Of a stretch of DNA of 64,000 nucleotides, positions 8,164-16,223 are shown piece by piece; the first letter of the stretch is position 1, and every line of letters starts with the position of its first letter. Under the pieces are notes generated by a model. That model was not told the origin of the DNA and ran no database searches. It saw nothing but the letters and a program-made list of their open reading frames with translations. The stretch spans positions 1-64,000 of the forward strand of contig NZ_AUBF01000009.1 in assembly GCF_000429105.1 (NCBI RefSeq). The letters run 5' to 3'. This stretch comes from Schaalia suimastitidis DSM 15538. GTDB lineage: Bacteria; Actinomycetota; Actinomycetes; Actinomycetales; Actinomycetaceae. The position numbers and the translations under genes were made by a program.

Positions 8164-8838
8164 TTAGCGCTTGTGGCGTGCCCCAACAAATAGTGCCGCC
8201 ACAATGAGCCCAATACCCAGGACAGCGACCGAAGAAATCAACACCAACGGCATGTCAATGTGCTGAATAAAAGCCAAGGCAACAAGGACTAAACCAAGGA
8301 GAATTACTAAAACTGCCCACAGCATCTGGCCCATGCGCACTCCACGGGCCTCAGCCTCGGGACGTGACGCTACAAGACGCTCAGTGCCTGTATTGGGCGC
8401 AGGAAGCGGCGTCGCTGGGGCAGTCGCGTCATCAGCGGAGGTTCCTCCTCTAATGTGCTGCGATGGAGCAGGGATGGTTGAAGTATCTGTATCTGCTCCT
8501 CCGGGGGCATCGGTACCGGTCGTGCTCGCGTGCCCACCAGTGGCAGTGAAGGTGCGGTCGTTGTTGGGGCTGGTTGGAAGGTGTTCATGTGCATCACTCA
8601 CTGAAGCCAAATCTGACGGAAGGGGAAGATCGCTCGTGGACGTGGACGTGGACGTGGGAGCGGGCGCTGCCGTGTCCGTGTCTATTGCAGTCGCGGTGGC
8701 GGTTTCCGCGGGCGCTGTTGCGTTGGTGTCCGTGGTGGTTACCGTAGGCGCTGCTGTGTTTGGTGTCGCGGCGTTGTCGGCATCGGTATTTTCGGTAGGA
8801 AGAAGCTGTGTGTCATTCATGTTGTCAGGCTGAGTCAT
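8164..8838 (-). CDS. Ser/Thr/Ala-rich protein with two C-terminal membrane helices
   Basis: The product has 224 residues and no recognised family. Residues 1-155 are low-complexity, rich in Ala, Thr, Asp and Pro, with a short Thr-Ser repeat (PTSTSTSTSD) from a 6-bp DNA repeat near 8635-8657. Two hydrophobic helices follow (~171-190 and ~197-217), ending GARHKR. The long disordered part may sit in the cytoplasm or wall; topology is not clear. It starts 11 bp after the PspC gene with its own AAGGGA site, so the two form one operon within the PspC signalling locus. It may be an accessory protein, but that is a guess from position. Confidence 0.75.
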   Translation of the reverse strand: MTQPDNMNDTQLLPTENTDADNAATPNTAAPTVTTTDTNATAPAETATATAIDTDTAAPAPTSTSTSTSDLPLPSDLASVSDAHEHLPTSPNNDRTFTATGGHASTTGTDAPGGADTDTSTIPAPSQHIRGGTSADDATAPATPLPAPNTGTERLVASRPEAEARGVRMGQMLWAVLVILLGLVLVALAFIQHIDMPLVLISSVAVLGIGLIVAALFVGARHKR

Positions 8839-8849
8839 TGGTCTGTCCC

Positions 8850-10988
8850 TTAGTTATTTTCCACAGAGCTTTCGGGGGTGGGCTCCACAGGGGAACCGGT
8901 GTCATCCACCTCAAGTGCGTGCAACGAGTGCACCTGAACATTGAGTACGACAGTGATGCCCTTGTCGGCGGAGAACTGAGGACTTTCCCAGACCACAGTT
9001 TCTGCGCCGCTATTTGAGGCGACCTCAGTGCTTCGAGTGAGCTTCTGAGCGGAGGTGTTGAGGAAGTTATTGACAATGGAGGTGGTGACAATACGTACAG
9101 GCTGGCCTGTTCGATAGGTGACCACCATCGAGTCGATGGAGCCTCCGTCGTAAGTGATGGTCTTAGTTGTACCTTGAGGGGCTTCTTCCAACATGAGGTT
9201 CGCTGAGTCGGTGTAGAGACTCATCCTCATGTGATCATTTTCCCAGGTGGCATTTTGTGAGATCGTCATCAGGCTTTGCGAGGCAAGCACACCGTCGCTT
9301 GATTCGCTCTGCATTTGCGACAGTGGTAGGGAGGCAAGCGTTGTGGGTACGGCTATGAGGCAGCCAATGATCGATAGTGCGATAAGCCAGCCGGCGCCTC
9401 GGTCTTTGATTGAGGCGATGGCGATCGCAAAGCCCACCAGGACAAGGCAGATGCCGCCGCCGATAAGGGGAACCTGTAGAAAGTACTGAGCAGCGAGTTC
9501 AGAGCTAAAGGTCGCCGTTGGGGTGTGCATCAACTGGTAGAAATGTCGCATCAACGCAAAACACCCAGCGAGGATAAGGACAATGAGCCCCGTTAGTGCG
9601 AGGTTGGCCGATCCTGAGACCGTGCGTGGTTTCGGTGCGATTTGTACAGGTCCTCTCCATACAGGCACAACGGGAGCAGCGGTTCGTATGGGAGCCCCAT
9701 CCGAGGTGACATACGGATTCGGTGCTGGTGGTGCGCTCTGCGGCCGATACGGCGCTGTCTGCGGAGCCGGAATATGGGCCTGCCAAGCGGTGGGCGGTGC
9801 GGCGTTGGGGCGGGGTGTGGAGGGAGCGGGTATCGATGTCGTAACCGCAGGTGTGGGTGTCGATGCAGGCGTGGGTGCCGGTGGCGTGCCAGATGGCGGC
9901 TCCGTGGCGGGCACCGAGGTGGGTGTTGGCACGGGTACGGAGGCTGCGGCTGTCACGGGTGCCGAGGCTGGGGTTGGTACGGGCGTTGAGGCTGCTGCAG
10001 ACGTGGGTGCCGAGGTGGGGGCCGACGCGGGCGTTGTCGGTGCAGGTGAGGTGGTGCCGCGTGGCGTAAATGCGTGTGCGCTAACGGGTGTGGGCGAGGA
10101 CTTCGCGGCAGTCATTGAGGCAAGTAAAGCGATGGTGAGCGCAACAACGAGTAGGAACCCGCCCCCGAAAAGCCATGTTGGCCACTGCCCGAAGGAGAGT
10201 GATAGGACAGTGGAGGTCCCGCCGAATCCGGTGACGATCAGTATGAGTTGCCCAAGGTGAGCAATATCGAAACGGCCTTGGAGTAACTCTTGAAGATGTA
10301 TTCGTCCGTCGCTTTGTTCTGGCAGCAGCGCCCACACGACGCCATATACCAGCACCAGCGGAACAAAGAAAAAGGCTAAGACAATCGTAATGCCGCGGAC
10401 CAGGGTGGGATCCCAGCCAAAGCGTTCGCCGAGTCCGCCACATACGCCTCCGACGACCCGTGAATGAGAGCGATACAAGCCACTGTCACGGATTGAGGCG
10501 AAGAATCCTTGGCTTGCTGGTGATGGCTGGTGGGCAGGTGCATGCGTGTAGCCGTGCGTCGATGCGCCAGGCTGGCCAGCAGGCGGGACAGACCCGGCAG
10601 GTTGGAATCCCGCAGGTGGGACAGTCCCGGCAGGGGGGGTAGATGTAAAAGGCGCCGTGGGGTGTGAAGCCGCATACAAGGGACCCGTGCCTGCGGGTGT
10701 ATAGGTACCTGGTCTTTGCTGCCCATATGTGGGCGAAGGCCACGTACCGGGCACGTGTCCGTCGTGTGTGTGCCAGTGAGCCGTGTGCCCTCCGACTGTA
10801 GGCACGTGCCCAGGGTCTTCCTGTCTGGGCAGTCCCTGCCCAGCATGTACCCCTTCGGCAACTCCTTGTACTCCGTGTGCCGATGCGGCTCCAGTGGCGT
10901 GATCAGGCGTGTTGCCGCCTGTTGGGCCTCCTTGGGACCGCCAGTCTTGCGCATTCGTGTCAGCCTGTGGCATCTGTTGTGGCTCCAT
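8850..10988 (-). CDS. PspC-domain membrane protein with Pro/Ala/Thr-rich linker
   Basis: About 712 residues. An N-terminal region of ~170 residues is rich in Gly, Pro, His and Gln. Then comes a PspC domain (GLYRSHSRVVGGVCGGLGERFGWDPTLVRGITIVLAFF) with membrane helices, a ~150-residue Pro/Thr/Ala linker (PTPASAPVTAAASVPVPT type), three or more further helices, and a C-terminal extracytoplasmic domain of ~130 residues. PspC proteins monitor membrane stress. The frame opens at 11282 but overlaps the divergent kinase gene; Met at 10988 is the likely start, or Met at 10973, which has GGAG 9 nt upstream. It is divergent from a PspC-kinase/regulator pair and probably belongs to the same stress circuit. 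Confidence 0.82.
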   Translation of the reverse strand: MEPQQMPQADTNAQDWRSQGGPTGGNTPDHATGAASAHGVQGVAEGVHAGQGLPRQEDPGHVPTVGGHTAHWHTHDGHVPGTWPSPTYGQQRPGTYTPAGTGPLYAASHPTAPFTSTPPAGTVPPAGFQPAGSVPPAGQPGASTHGYTHAPAHQPSPASQGFFASIRDSGLYRSHSRVVGGVCGGLGERFGWDPTLVRGITIVLAFFFVPLVLVYGVVWALLPEQSDGRIHLQELLQGRFDIAHLGQLILIVTGFGGTSTVLSLSFGQWPTWLFGGGFLLVVALTIALLASMTAAKSSPTPVSAHAFTPRGTTSPAPTTPASAPTSAPTSAAASTPVPTPASAPVTAAASVPVPTPTSVPATEPPSGTPPAPTPASTPTPAVTTSIPAPSTPRPNAAPPTAWQAHIPAPQTAPYRPQSAPPAPNPYVTSDGAPIRTAAPVVPVWRGPVQIAPKPRTVSGSANLALTGLIVLILAGCFALMRHFYQLMHTPTATFSSELAAQYFLQVPLIGGGICLVLVGFAIAIASIKDRGAGWLIALSIIGCLIAVPTTLASLPLSQMQSESSDGVLASQSLMTISQNATWENDHMRMSLYTDSANLMLEEAPQGTTKTITYDGGSIDSMVVTYRTGQPVRIVTTSIVNNFLNTSAQKLTRSTEVASNSGAETVVWESPQFSADKGITVVLNVQVHSLHALEVDDTGSPVEPTPESSVENN

Positions 10989-11002
10989 GACACTACTGTG
11001 CA

Positions 11003-11070
11003 CCCAATGTGAAGGTCGGCGACATTGGGGATAGCCCTGATAACACCCTGAATTCCCCGCAGGGTGGTTA
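11003..11070. promoter_or_regulatory. Divergent control region of the PspC locus: two inverted repeats
   Basis: CCCAATGT (11003-11010) and ACATTGGG (11022-11029) form a perfect 8-bp inverted repeat with half-sites about two helical turns apart. CACCCTG (11044-11050) and CAGGGTG (11060-11066) form a second perfect 7-bp repeat, which extends to TAACACCCTG / CAGGGTGgTTA with one bulged base. Both lie between the divergent PspC gene and the PspC-kinase gene. They are natural candidates for binding by the LuxR-type regulator encoded downstream. Confidence 0.5.
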
Positions 11071-11101
11071 TGGGGAGGCGAAAACATGCCACCATTGAGG
11101 G

Positions 11102-12391
11102 GTGACACCACACTACGCTGACTCACCGACGTCCACGACGCCCTACCAGTGGGTACCGCCTGTTCCGCAGCAGAAGCGCCCACCATTGCGTCGGGCAACG
11201 GCACGCAGTGCCGATATGCCGACACCGTGGGCGGCAGGTATCTGCGCGGGATTATCAGTCCATATGGGGATGCCTGTGACATTCGTGCGCATCATCATGG
11301 TGGTGACCTTCATCCCGTTCGGCGCTGGATTGCTGCTGTATTTATGGTTGTGGGTCATGGTGCCCCAAGACACAGGGGTAGCCAGCAATGACACGCGTAT
11401 TGCTGGCCGTCTACGTGCAGTCGCTGCAGACAGACGTGCGGCCACTGCACGAAATCAATTGTTGCTCACAGGTGTCGTCACGCTACTGATCGCCGCAATG
11501 CTTGCCGTCCTATCGACCTCAGGGGTCGTCCAATGGCGTATCCTCGTGGCAACCGTTGTCCTCATCATTGGTTTGACCCTCATTTGGAGTCGCGCCGCAA
11601 ATACGCAGCCTTTGCGCTCACCTGTGCAACTTGCTTCCGTACTCGCCGGTGTCCTGCTTGTCCTGGTCGCATTGGTCATACTGCTTTTAGGTAATGACCC
11701 CATTAAAGAAGTGGTGCAAGGCGCCATCGTTGGCGCGGTTTTGGTTGCCGGTGTCGGCTTGGCCCTGCTGCCCTTGGCTTTACGCGCCAGCCGAGACCTA
11801 TCGGCATCGCGTGAAGAGCAGGTTCGTGACGCTGAACGGGCAGATATCGCGGCGCATCTGCATGATTCGGTACTTCAAACACTCACGTTGATCCGTGGCG
11901 CTGCTGACGATCCTCAGCGCGTGCGTGCCCTGGCGCTAAGTCAAGAACGTGAATTGCGATCCTGGTTGTATACCGGCAAGGAGGAAGCCGCCTCGTCGAT
12001 TGCCGAGGCCCTCCGGGAAGCGGTTGGGCAAATCGAAACGACCCACGGTATTGCTGTTGACGTAGTCACTGTGGGTGACGCCGTCCCTGGACCGAGTGAA
12101 CTCGCGTTGGTTGCCGCCGGAGCTGAAGCGGTAAAGAATGCCGTGCGGCACGGCGCGCCACCAGTGTCGGTGTATTTGGAGGTTGACCGCGCTGGCACTG
12201 ACATTTACGTGAAAGACGCTGGTCCAGGTTTTGATATTGACGCGATTCCTGATGACCGTCATGGCGTGAAAGGCTCTATCCTCGGACGTATGGAACGTGT
12301 AGGGGGTACCGCCACTATCCGTCGGCGCTCGCCAGGTACGGAAGTGCATCTGCACGTTCCTTCTGCCTCGTCCCGCCCTGTCGCATTCTAG
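11102..12391 (+). CDS. PspC-domain sensor histidine kinase
   Basis: About 429 residues. An N-terminal PspC domain (ADMPTPWAAGICAGLSVHMGMPVTFVRIIMVV) leads into five or so membrane helices up to ~residue 225. A HisKA_3 dimerisation helix follows, with phospho-acceptor His in IAAHLHDSVLQTL, then an HATPase_c domain (EAVKNAVRHG N-box, KDAGPGFD, HGVKGSILGRMERVGG). This is the NarX/DesK-like kinase class that pairs with LuxR-type regulators, and such a regulator follows 8 bp later. GTG 11102 has no well-spaced ribosome binding site; a start at ATG 11216 would remove the N-terminal 38 residues but still keep PspC. Signal and targets are unknown. Confidence 0.88.
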   Translation: MTPHYADSPTSTTPYQWVPPVPQQKRPPLRRATARSADMPTPWAAGICAGLSVHMGMPVTFVRIIMVVTFIPFGAGLLLYLWLWVMVPQDTGVASNDTRIAGRLRAVAADRRAATARNQLLLTGVVTLLIAAMLAVLSTSGVVQWRILVATVVLIIGLTLIWSRAANTQPLRSPVQLASVLAGVLLVLVALVILLLGNDPIKEVVQGAIVGAVLVAGVGLALLPLALRASRDLSASREEQVRDAERADIAAHLHDSVLQTLTLIRGAADDPQRVRALALSQERELRSWLYTGKEEAASSIAEALREAVGQIETTHGIAVDVVTVGDAVPGPSELALVAAGAEAVKNAVRHGAPPVSVYLEVDRAGTDIYVKDAGPGFDIDAIPDDRHGVKGSILGRMERVGGTATIRRRSPGTEVHLHVPSASSRPVAF

Positions 12392-12399
12392 GAGTACCT

Positions 12400-13050
12400 A
12401 TGACCATCCGCCTTATCGTCATCGACGATCACCCCATGGTTCGTGCGGGCGTGCGCGCAGAATTGGAAGCGTCAGGCGCTGACCTCGTCTTTGTGGGAGA
12501 GGCTGCCGACGTTGACGGTGCAATCGCCGCATGTCATGAACTCAAACCTGATGTTGCGCTGCTGGACGTACATTTGCCTGGCGGTATGGGAGGCGGAGGC
12601 GCGGAGGTCGCAGCCCGCTGTCACGATATCCCCGAACTACGTTTTCTGGCGCTATCGGTGTCGGATGCTGCCGAAGACGTTGTCTCTGTTATTCGCGCAG
12701 GCGCTCGCGGTTATGTGACAAAATCAATCTCCACCCCAGACCTTGTCGAGGCGATCGAACGTGTCGCAGGAGGAGACGCGGCCTTCAGCCCACGGTTAGC
12801 AGGCTTTGTGCTGGATGCATTCGGTACCGCGATGGTCGCGGCTGCTGACGACGAACTTGATTTGCTGTCATCGCGCGAGCAGGAAGTGATGCGTCTTATT
12901 GCACGTGGCTACACCTACAAGGAGGTGGCTTCGGAATTATTTATTTCCATTAAAACCGTTGAAACCCACGTGTCTTCGGTACTGCGTAAGTTACAGCTGT
13001 CGAATCGCAATGAGTTGACGCGCTGGGCGATGCAACGGCACATTGTGTGA
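12400..13050 (+). CDS. LuxR/NarL-family response regulator
   Basis: This 216-residue regulator has a receiver domain with acidic pocket VIDDHP, phospho-acceptor Asp in VALLDVHLPGG (~residue 53) and the conserved Lys in YVTKSIS. It also has a C-terminal GerE/LuxR helix-turn-helix (LSSREQEVMRLIARGYTYKEVASELFISIKTVETHVSSVLRKL). The gene follows its kinase by 8 bp, with GGAG before the ATG. It should bind an inverted repeat when phosphorylated; the two repeats at 11003-11070 are the obvious local candidates, making the locus self-regulating. Confidence 0.94.
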   Translation: MTIRLIVIDDHPMVRAGVRAELEASGADLVFVGEAADVDGAIAACHELKPDVALLDVHLPGGMGGGGAEVAARCHDIPELRFLALSVSDAAEDVVSVIRAGARGYVTKSISTPDLVEAIERVAGGDAAFSPRLAGFVLDAFGTAMVAAADDELDLLSSREQEVMRLIARGYTYKEVASELFISIKTVETHVSSVLRKLQLSNRNELTRWAMQRHIV

Positions 13051-13114
13051 CGTATCGGCAGCAATAGCCCGTGTACTGCAAGGCAGATAGTAGTCCCGTC
13101 GCCGTTGTGACAGT

Positions 13115-13120
13115 TAGAAT
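13115..13120 (+). promoter_or_regulatory. Likely -10 box of the glycosyltransferase gene
   Basis: TAGAAT matches TANNNT and would start transcription near 13127, 30 nt before the chosen start codon. No good -35 box is present. Confidence 0.4.
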
Positions 13121-13156
13121 AAGACACTGTAGCAGCGTTCGGTGATGAGGCGAAGA

Positions 13157-14512
13157 ATGCGCATACTGATCGTCATTAATGACTATTTCAATCCCAGCAA
13201 CGGTATGTCGATTTCGACAAGGCGTTTTGTTGAGCAGTGGAAAGCGCGTGGCTACGAGGTCCGTGTCGTGGCTGCTGGCGTCAACGGTGATCCGGATTAT
13301 CCGTTGAGAGTAGAAAAAATCCCGTTATTTCATCGCATCATCGCCCAGCAGGGTTTCCACTTTGCGCACGTTGATCGGCAGGTCGTCAGGTGCGCAGTGC
13401 AGTGGGCGGATGTCGTCCATGTCCACGATCCTTTTCCGCTGTGTCACGAGGCGGTGCTTGCGGCGCGCCGCCTTGGAAAACCTGTGGTGGGGACCTTCCA
13501 TCTTTTCCCTGAGAATATGACTGCGTCGGTGTCGTATTTGAATAACCGGGCGATGAATATGGCCTTGATGCGTCGATTCATTGACAGTGTGTATCGGCAT
13601 TGTGATCTTGTGATTGCACCAACACAGCGCGTATTTGAGCGGCTACGCGCAAGCGGCCTGAAGGTCGATTGTCACGTGGTATCGAATGGGATTGCAGACG
13701 ACTTCCTTTTGCCCGCTCCTCGGGTGCCGCTGCACTGGACGCAGGCTGGGCTCTCGCACCGGTGGCAGGCGATACAGCAGATGAGTGTTGTGAGCGCGCC
13801 AACAAGTGCGTTGGCGGAGGGTTTTGCTCCGGAAGATAGGTGCGCGGACGAAGGCGTGGACATACATGATGGTGCGGGCAAACAGGGGGGTATGACTCGG
13901 CTCGATTGTGAGAATGGCTCTGACGGTGCGGATCGCCTCGACAGGGCGCCCAGTGGCGATAGCCCTGCCTTCGTCGTGGTTTCTGCGGGACGTCTGTCAC
14001 ATGAAAAGGGGCAGGATACGCTGATACGCGCGATTGCCCGCACGCGAGAGCCAGAGCGTATTGGTCTGGTACTTGCGGGGAAAGGGCCGCGTGCAAAGGC
14101 ATACAAGGATCTCGCTTCAAGGCTTGGAGTGTGCTACCACCAGGGTTTTTATGAGAAAGATTCGCTGCGTGCCCTATTTGATCAGGCCGATCTTTATGTG
14201 CACTGCGCTCAGGTTGAGATTGAAGGAATGGCCTGCATGGAAGCATTTGCACGAGGCCTCGTCCCGTTAATTGCCGAGGCGCCCTTGTCGTCGACTGCAA
14301 CCTACGCGCTCAGTGAGGCAAATTATTTCCCAGGTGGCGACGTTGATGCGCTTGCGGCGGGTATTGATGAATGGTTGGATAACCCAAAGCGCCGCGAGCA
14401 ATGTGGGAATGATTACGTGAAGTTGGCTCACGAGCTTTCTATTGAACGATCTGGTCAGACAATTCTGTCCCTTATGAAAAGAGTCTGTAAAGATTTGAGT
14501 AATTATGAGTAA
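13157..14512 (+). CDS. GT4-family glycosyltransferase
   Basis: About 451 residues with two Rossmann domains. The N-terminal half begins MRILIVINDYFNPSNGMSISTRRFVEQW, typical of retaining GT-B enzymes. The C-terminal half has VSAGRLSHEKGQDTLIRAIA, LVLAGKGPRAKAYKDLA and the donor-site pattern VEIEGMACMEAFARGLVPLIA (the EX7E-like motif). The start at 13157 has GAGG 6 nt upstream; earlier in-frame GTG 13142 and ATG 13145 lack a site. Between the two domains (~residues 190-260) an unusual hydrophilic insert follows the SNGIADDF motif. The likely role is transfer of a sugar from a nucleotide donor to lipid or envelope glycan; the acceptor is unknown. Confidence 0.85.
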   Translation: MRILIVINDYFNPSNGMSISTRRFVEQWKARGYEVRVVAAGVNGDPDYPLRVEKIPLFHRIIAQQGFHFAHVDRQVVRCAVQWADVVHVHDPFPLCHEAVLAARRLGKPVVGTFHLFPENMTASVSYLNNRAMNMALMRRFIDSVYRHCDLVIAPTQRVFERLRASGLKVDCHVVSNGIADDFLLPAPRVPLHWTQAGLSHRWQAIQQMSVVSAPTSALAEGFAPEDRCADEGVDIHDGAGKQGGMTRLDCENGSDGADRLDRAPSGDSPAFVVVSAGRLSHEKGQDTLIRAIARTREPERIGLVLAGKGPRAKAYKDLASRLGVCYHQGFYEKDSLRALFDQADLYVHCAQVEIEGMACMEAFARGLVPLIAEAPLSSTATYALSEANYFPGGDVDALAAGIDEWLDNPKRREQCGNDYVKLAHELSIERSGQTILSLMKRVCKDLSNYE

Positions 14513-14541
14513 TTGAGGGTCAAATTATCGTTAATTCGTGT

Positions 14542-14598
14542 TTGCTGTTCATTGCGTATGCGGCGTATGATGAAATCCCGAGCGGGAGCCGTTCCCGC
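14542..14598 (+). promoter_or_regulatory. Promoter and leader hairpin of the DUF1846 gene
   Basis: TTGCTG (14542-14547) and TATGAT (14566-14571) are spaced by 18 bp and would start transcription near 14578. A 6-bp hairpin follows at once (GCGGGA 14582-14587 with TCCCGC 14593-14598), then a GGAG ribosome binding site at 14605-14608. Confidence 0.5.
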
Positions 14599-14614
14599 AA
14601 GGACGGAGAATACT

Positions 14615-16105
14615 TTGCATCGCGTGGGATTCGACCGCGAGAAATACCTCGACATGCAATCGCGACATATTGCAGAGCGACGCGCGCAATTCGGCGGCAA
14701 ACTATACCTGGAATTTGGCGGCAAACTCGTTGATGACATGCACGCCTCTCGTGTGCTCCCAGGATTTACTCCAGATAACAAAATTGTCATGCTTGCTGAA
14801 ATGGCCGATGATGTTGAGATCGTTGTCGTCGTCAACGCTGAAGACTTTGCTCGCAACAAAGTACGCGCAGATCTGGGTATCTCTTACGAAGATGACCTTC
14901 TGCGTCACGTGGACGAGTTCCGTTCCTATGGTCTACACGTCGGTTCAGTTGTCATCACTCGCTGGTCGGACGCTAATCAACAAGCGCAAGCGTTTAAAAA
15001 CAAACTCGAAAAACTTGGCCTACCGGTTTATCGGCACTACACAATCGCTGGCTACCCGCATGACGTTGCTGCCATCGTTTCTGACCAGGGGTATGGGCGC
15101 AATGAATATATCGAAACCACCCGAGATGTTGTGGTGATTACCGCGCCAGGTCCAGGATCAGGCAAAATGGCGACCTGCCTGTCGCAGCTCTACCACGACC
15201 ATCAACGCGGCATTCAGTCCGGGTACGCGAAATTTGAGACCTTCCCAATTTGGAATCTCCCCCTGGATCATCCAGTCAATATTGCATATGAAGCTGCCAC
15301 GGCAGACCTTGATGATGTCAATATGATCGACCCTTATCATCTTGCGGCACACGGTGTGCAGACGGTGAATTACAACCGTGACGTGGAGATCTTCCCTGTT
15401 CTGGCACGGCTATTCGAACAGATTCTTGGCGCTTCCCCTTATCAGTCACCCACTGACATGGGCGTGAATATGGCAGGGCATTGTATAAGTGACGACGAGG
15501 TGTGCCGCGAAGCGTCGAAACAGGAGGTTATTCGACGCTACTACAAGGCCCTTGTTACCGAATTACGAGACCAGGCAGAACCGGTTCAATCCCAGCGGAT
15601 CGCCCTACTGATGACGAAACTTGGTATCAAGGCAACCGACCGGCCTGTGGTGCTTCCGGCACGCAGCCTCGCCGAAACTACAGATGCTCCTGCTGCAGCC
15701 ATTGAACTAGCCGATGGACGTATCGTCACAGGAAAAACCTCAGAATTGCTTGGCGCGTGTTCAGCGATGTTACTCAATGCGCTCAAAGTACTGGCAGGTA
15801 TTAATGACGAGGTGCGTTTACTCGCCCCTGAATCTATCGAGCCAATTCAGTCCCTAAAAACAGGGCATCTGGGGTCAAAGAATCCGCGCCTTCATACCGA
15901 TGAAGTGCTGATTGCGCTGGCAGTGTCGGCCAATGGCGATGATTTGGCGCGCCGCGCCCTCGACCAACTCGATGCCCTGCGTGGCTGTGATGTACATACC
16001 TCGACTGTGCTGGGGCCCGTTGACGAAGGTATCTTCCGCTCCCTGGGTATTCAGGTGACAAACGAACCAGTCTTCGCTACTAAATCGCTGTACCGGAAAC
16101 GCTAA
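14615..16105 (+). CDS. DUF1846 family protein
   Basis: About 496 residues, with the N-terminus [37 protein letters not shown] characteristic of DUF1846. The protein contains [17 protein letters not shown], which looks like a P-loop but has Met where Ser/Thr normally follows the Lys. The family is widespread in bacteria and structurally known but has no agreed function. TTG at 14615 is preferred as the start because GGAG lies 6 nt upstream and family proteins begin at this point; ATG at 14558, 14567 or 14570 would add 15-19 residues and lie at or upstream of the promoter -10. It is a single-gene unit between the glycosyltransferase and pcrA. Confidence 0.85.
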   Translation: MHRVGFDREKYLDMQSRHIAERRAQFGGKLYLEFGGKLVDDMHASRVLPGFTPDNKIVMLAEMADDVEIVVVVNAEDFARNKVRADLGISYEDDLLRHVDEFRSYGLHVGSVVITRWSDANQQAQAFKNKLEKLGLPVYRHYTIAGYPHDVAAIVSDQGYGRNEYIETTRDVVVITAPGPGSGKMATCLSQLYHDHQRGIQSGYAKFETFPIWNLPLDHPVNIAYEAATADLDDVNMIDPYHLAAHGVQTVNYNRDVEIFPVLARLFEQILGASPYQSPTDMGVNMAGHCISDDEVCREASKQEVIRRYYKALVTELRDQAEPVQSQRIALLMTKLGIKATDRPVVLPARSLAETTDAPAAAIELADGRIVTGKTSELLGACSAMLLNALKVLAGINDEVRLLAPESIEPIQSLKTGHLGSKNPRLHTDEVLIALAVSANGDDLARRALDQLDALRGCDVHTSTVLGPVDEGIFRSLGIQVTNEPVFATKSLYRKR

Positions 16106-16154
16106 TCATCGCCTCGTCAAAAACACGAATGCGGCTCGCGAACGTCACGGCGCT

Positions 16155-16216
16155 ACCGTTTCTAACGGTCACCTCACGTCTCGTGAACCAATTTCGTGGA
16201 GGTGAGGCAGTAGGGT
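16155..16216 (+). promoter_or_regulatory. pcrA control region: inverted repeat and leaderless -10 box
   Basis: ACCGTT-TCT-AACGGT at 16155-16169 is a perfect 6-bp inverted repeat. TAGGGT at 16211-16216 matches TANNNT and lies 7 nt before the ATG at 16224, so the message is probably leaderless. The repeat does not match the actinobacterial LexA box. Confidence 0.5.
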
Positions 16217-16223
16217 AGAGGCG

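Noticed and set aside
8333-8833. Plus-strand open frame of 166 codons
   Set aside because: Antisense to the low-complexity membrane protein gene; Val/Ala/Ser-only composition arises from the repeats.
9583-10260. Long Gly/Val-rich open frame (225 codons) on the plus strand
   Set aside because: It is the antisense shadow of the Pro/Ala/Thr-rich linker of the PspC gene; its composition simply mirrors that repeat, and it has no ribosome binding site.
16155-16169. LexA/SOS box upstream of pcrA
   Set aside because: ACCGTT-TCT-AACGGT does not match the actinobacterial LexA consensus (TCGAAC-N4-GTTCGA).
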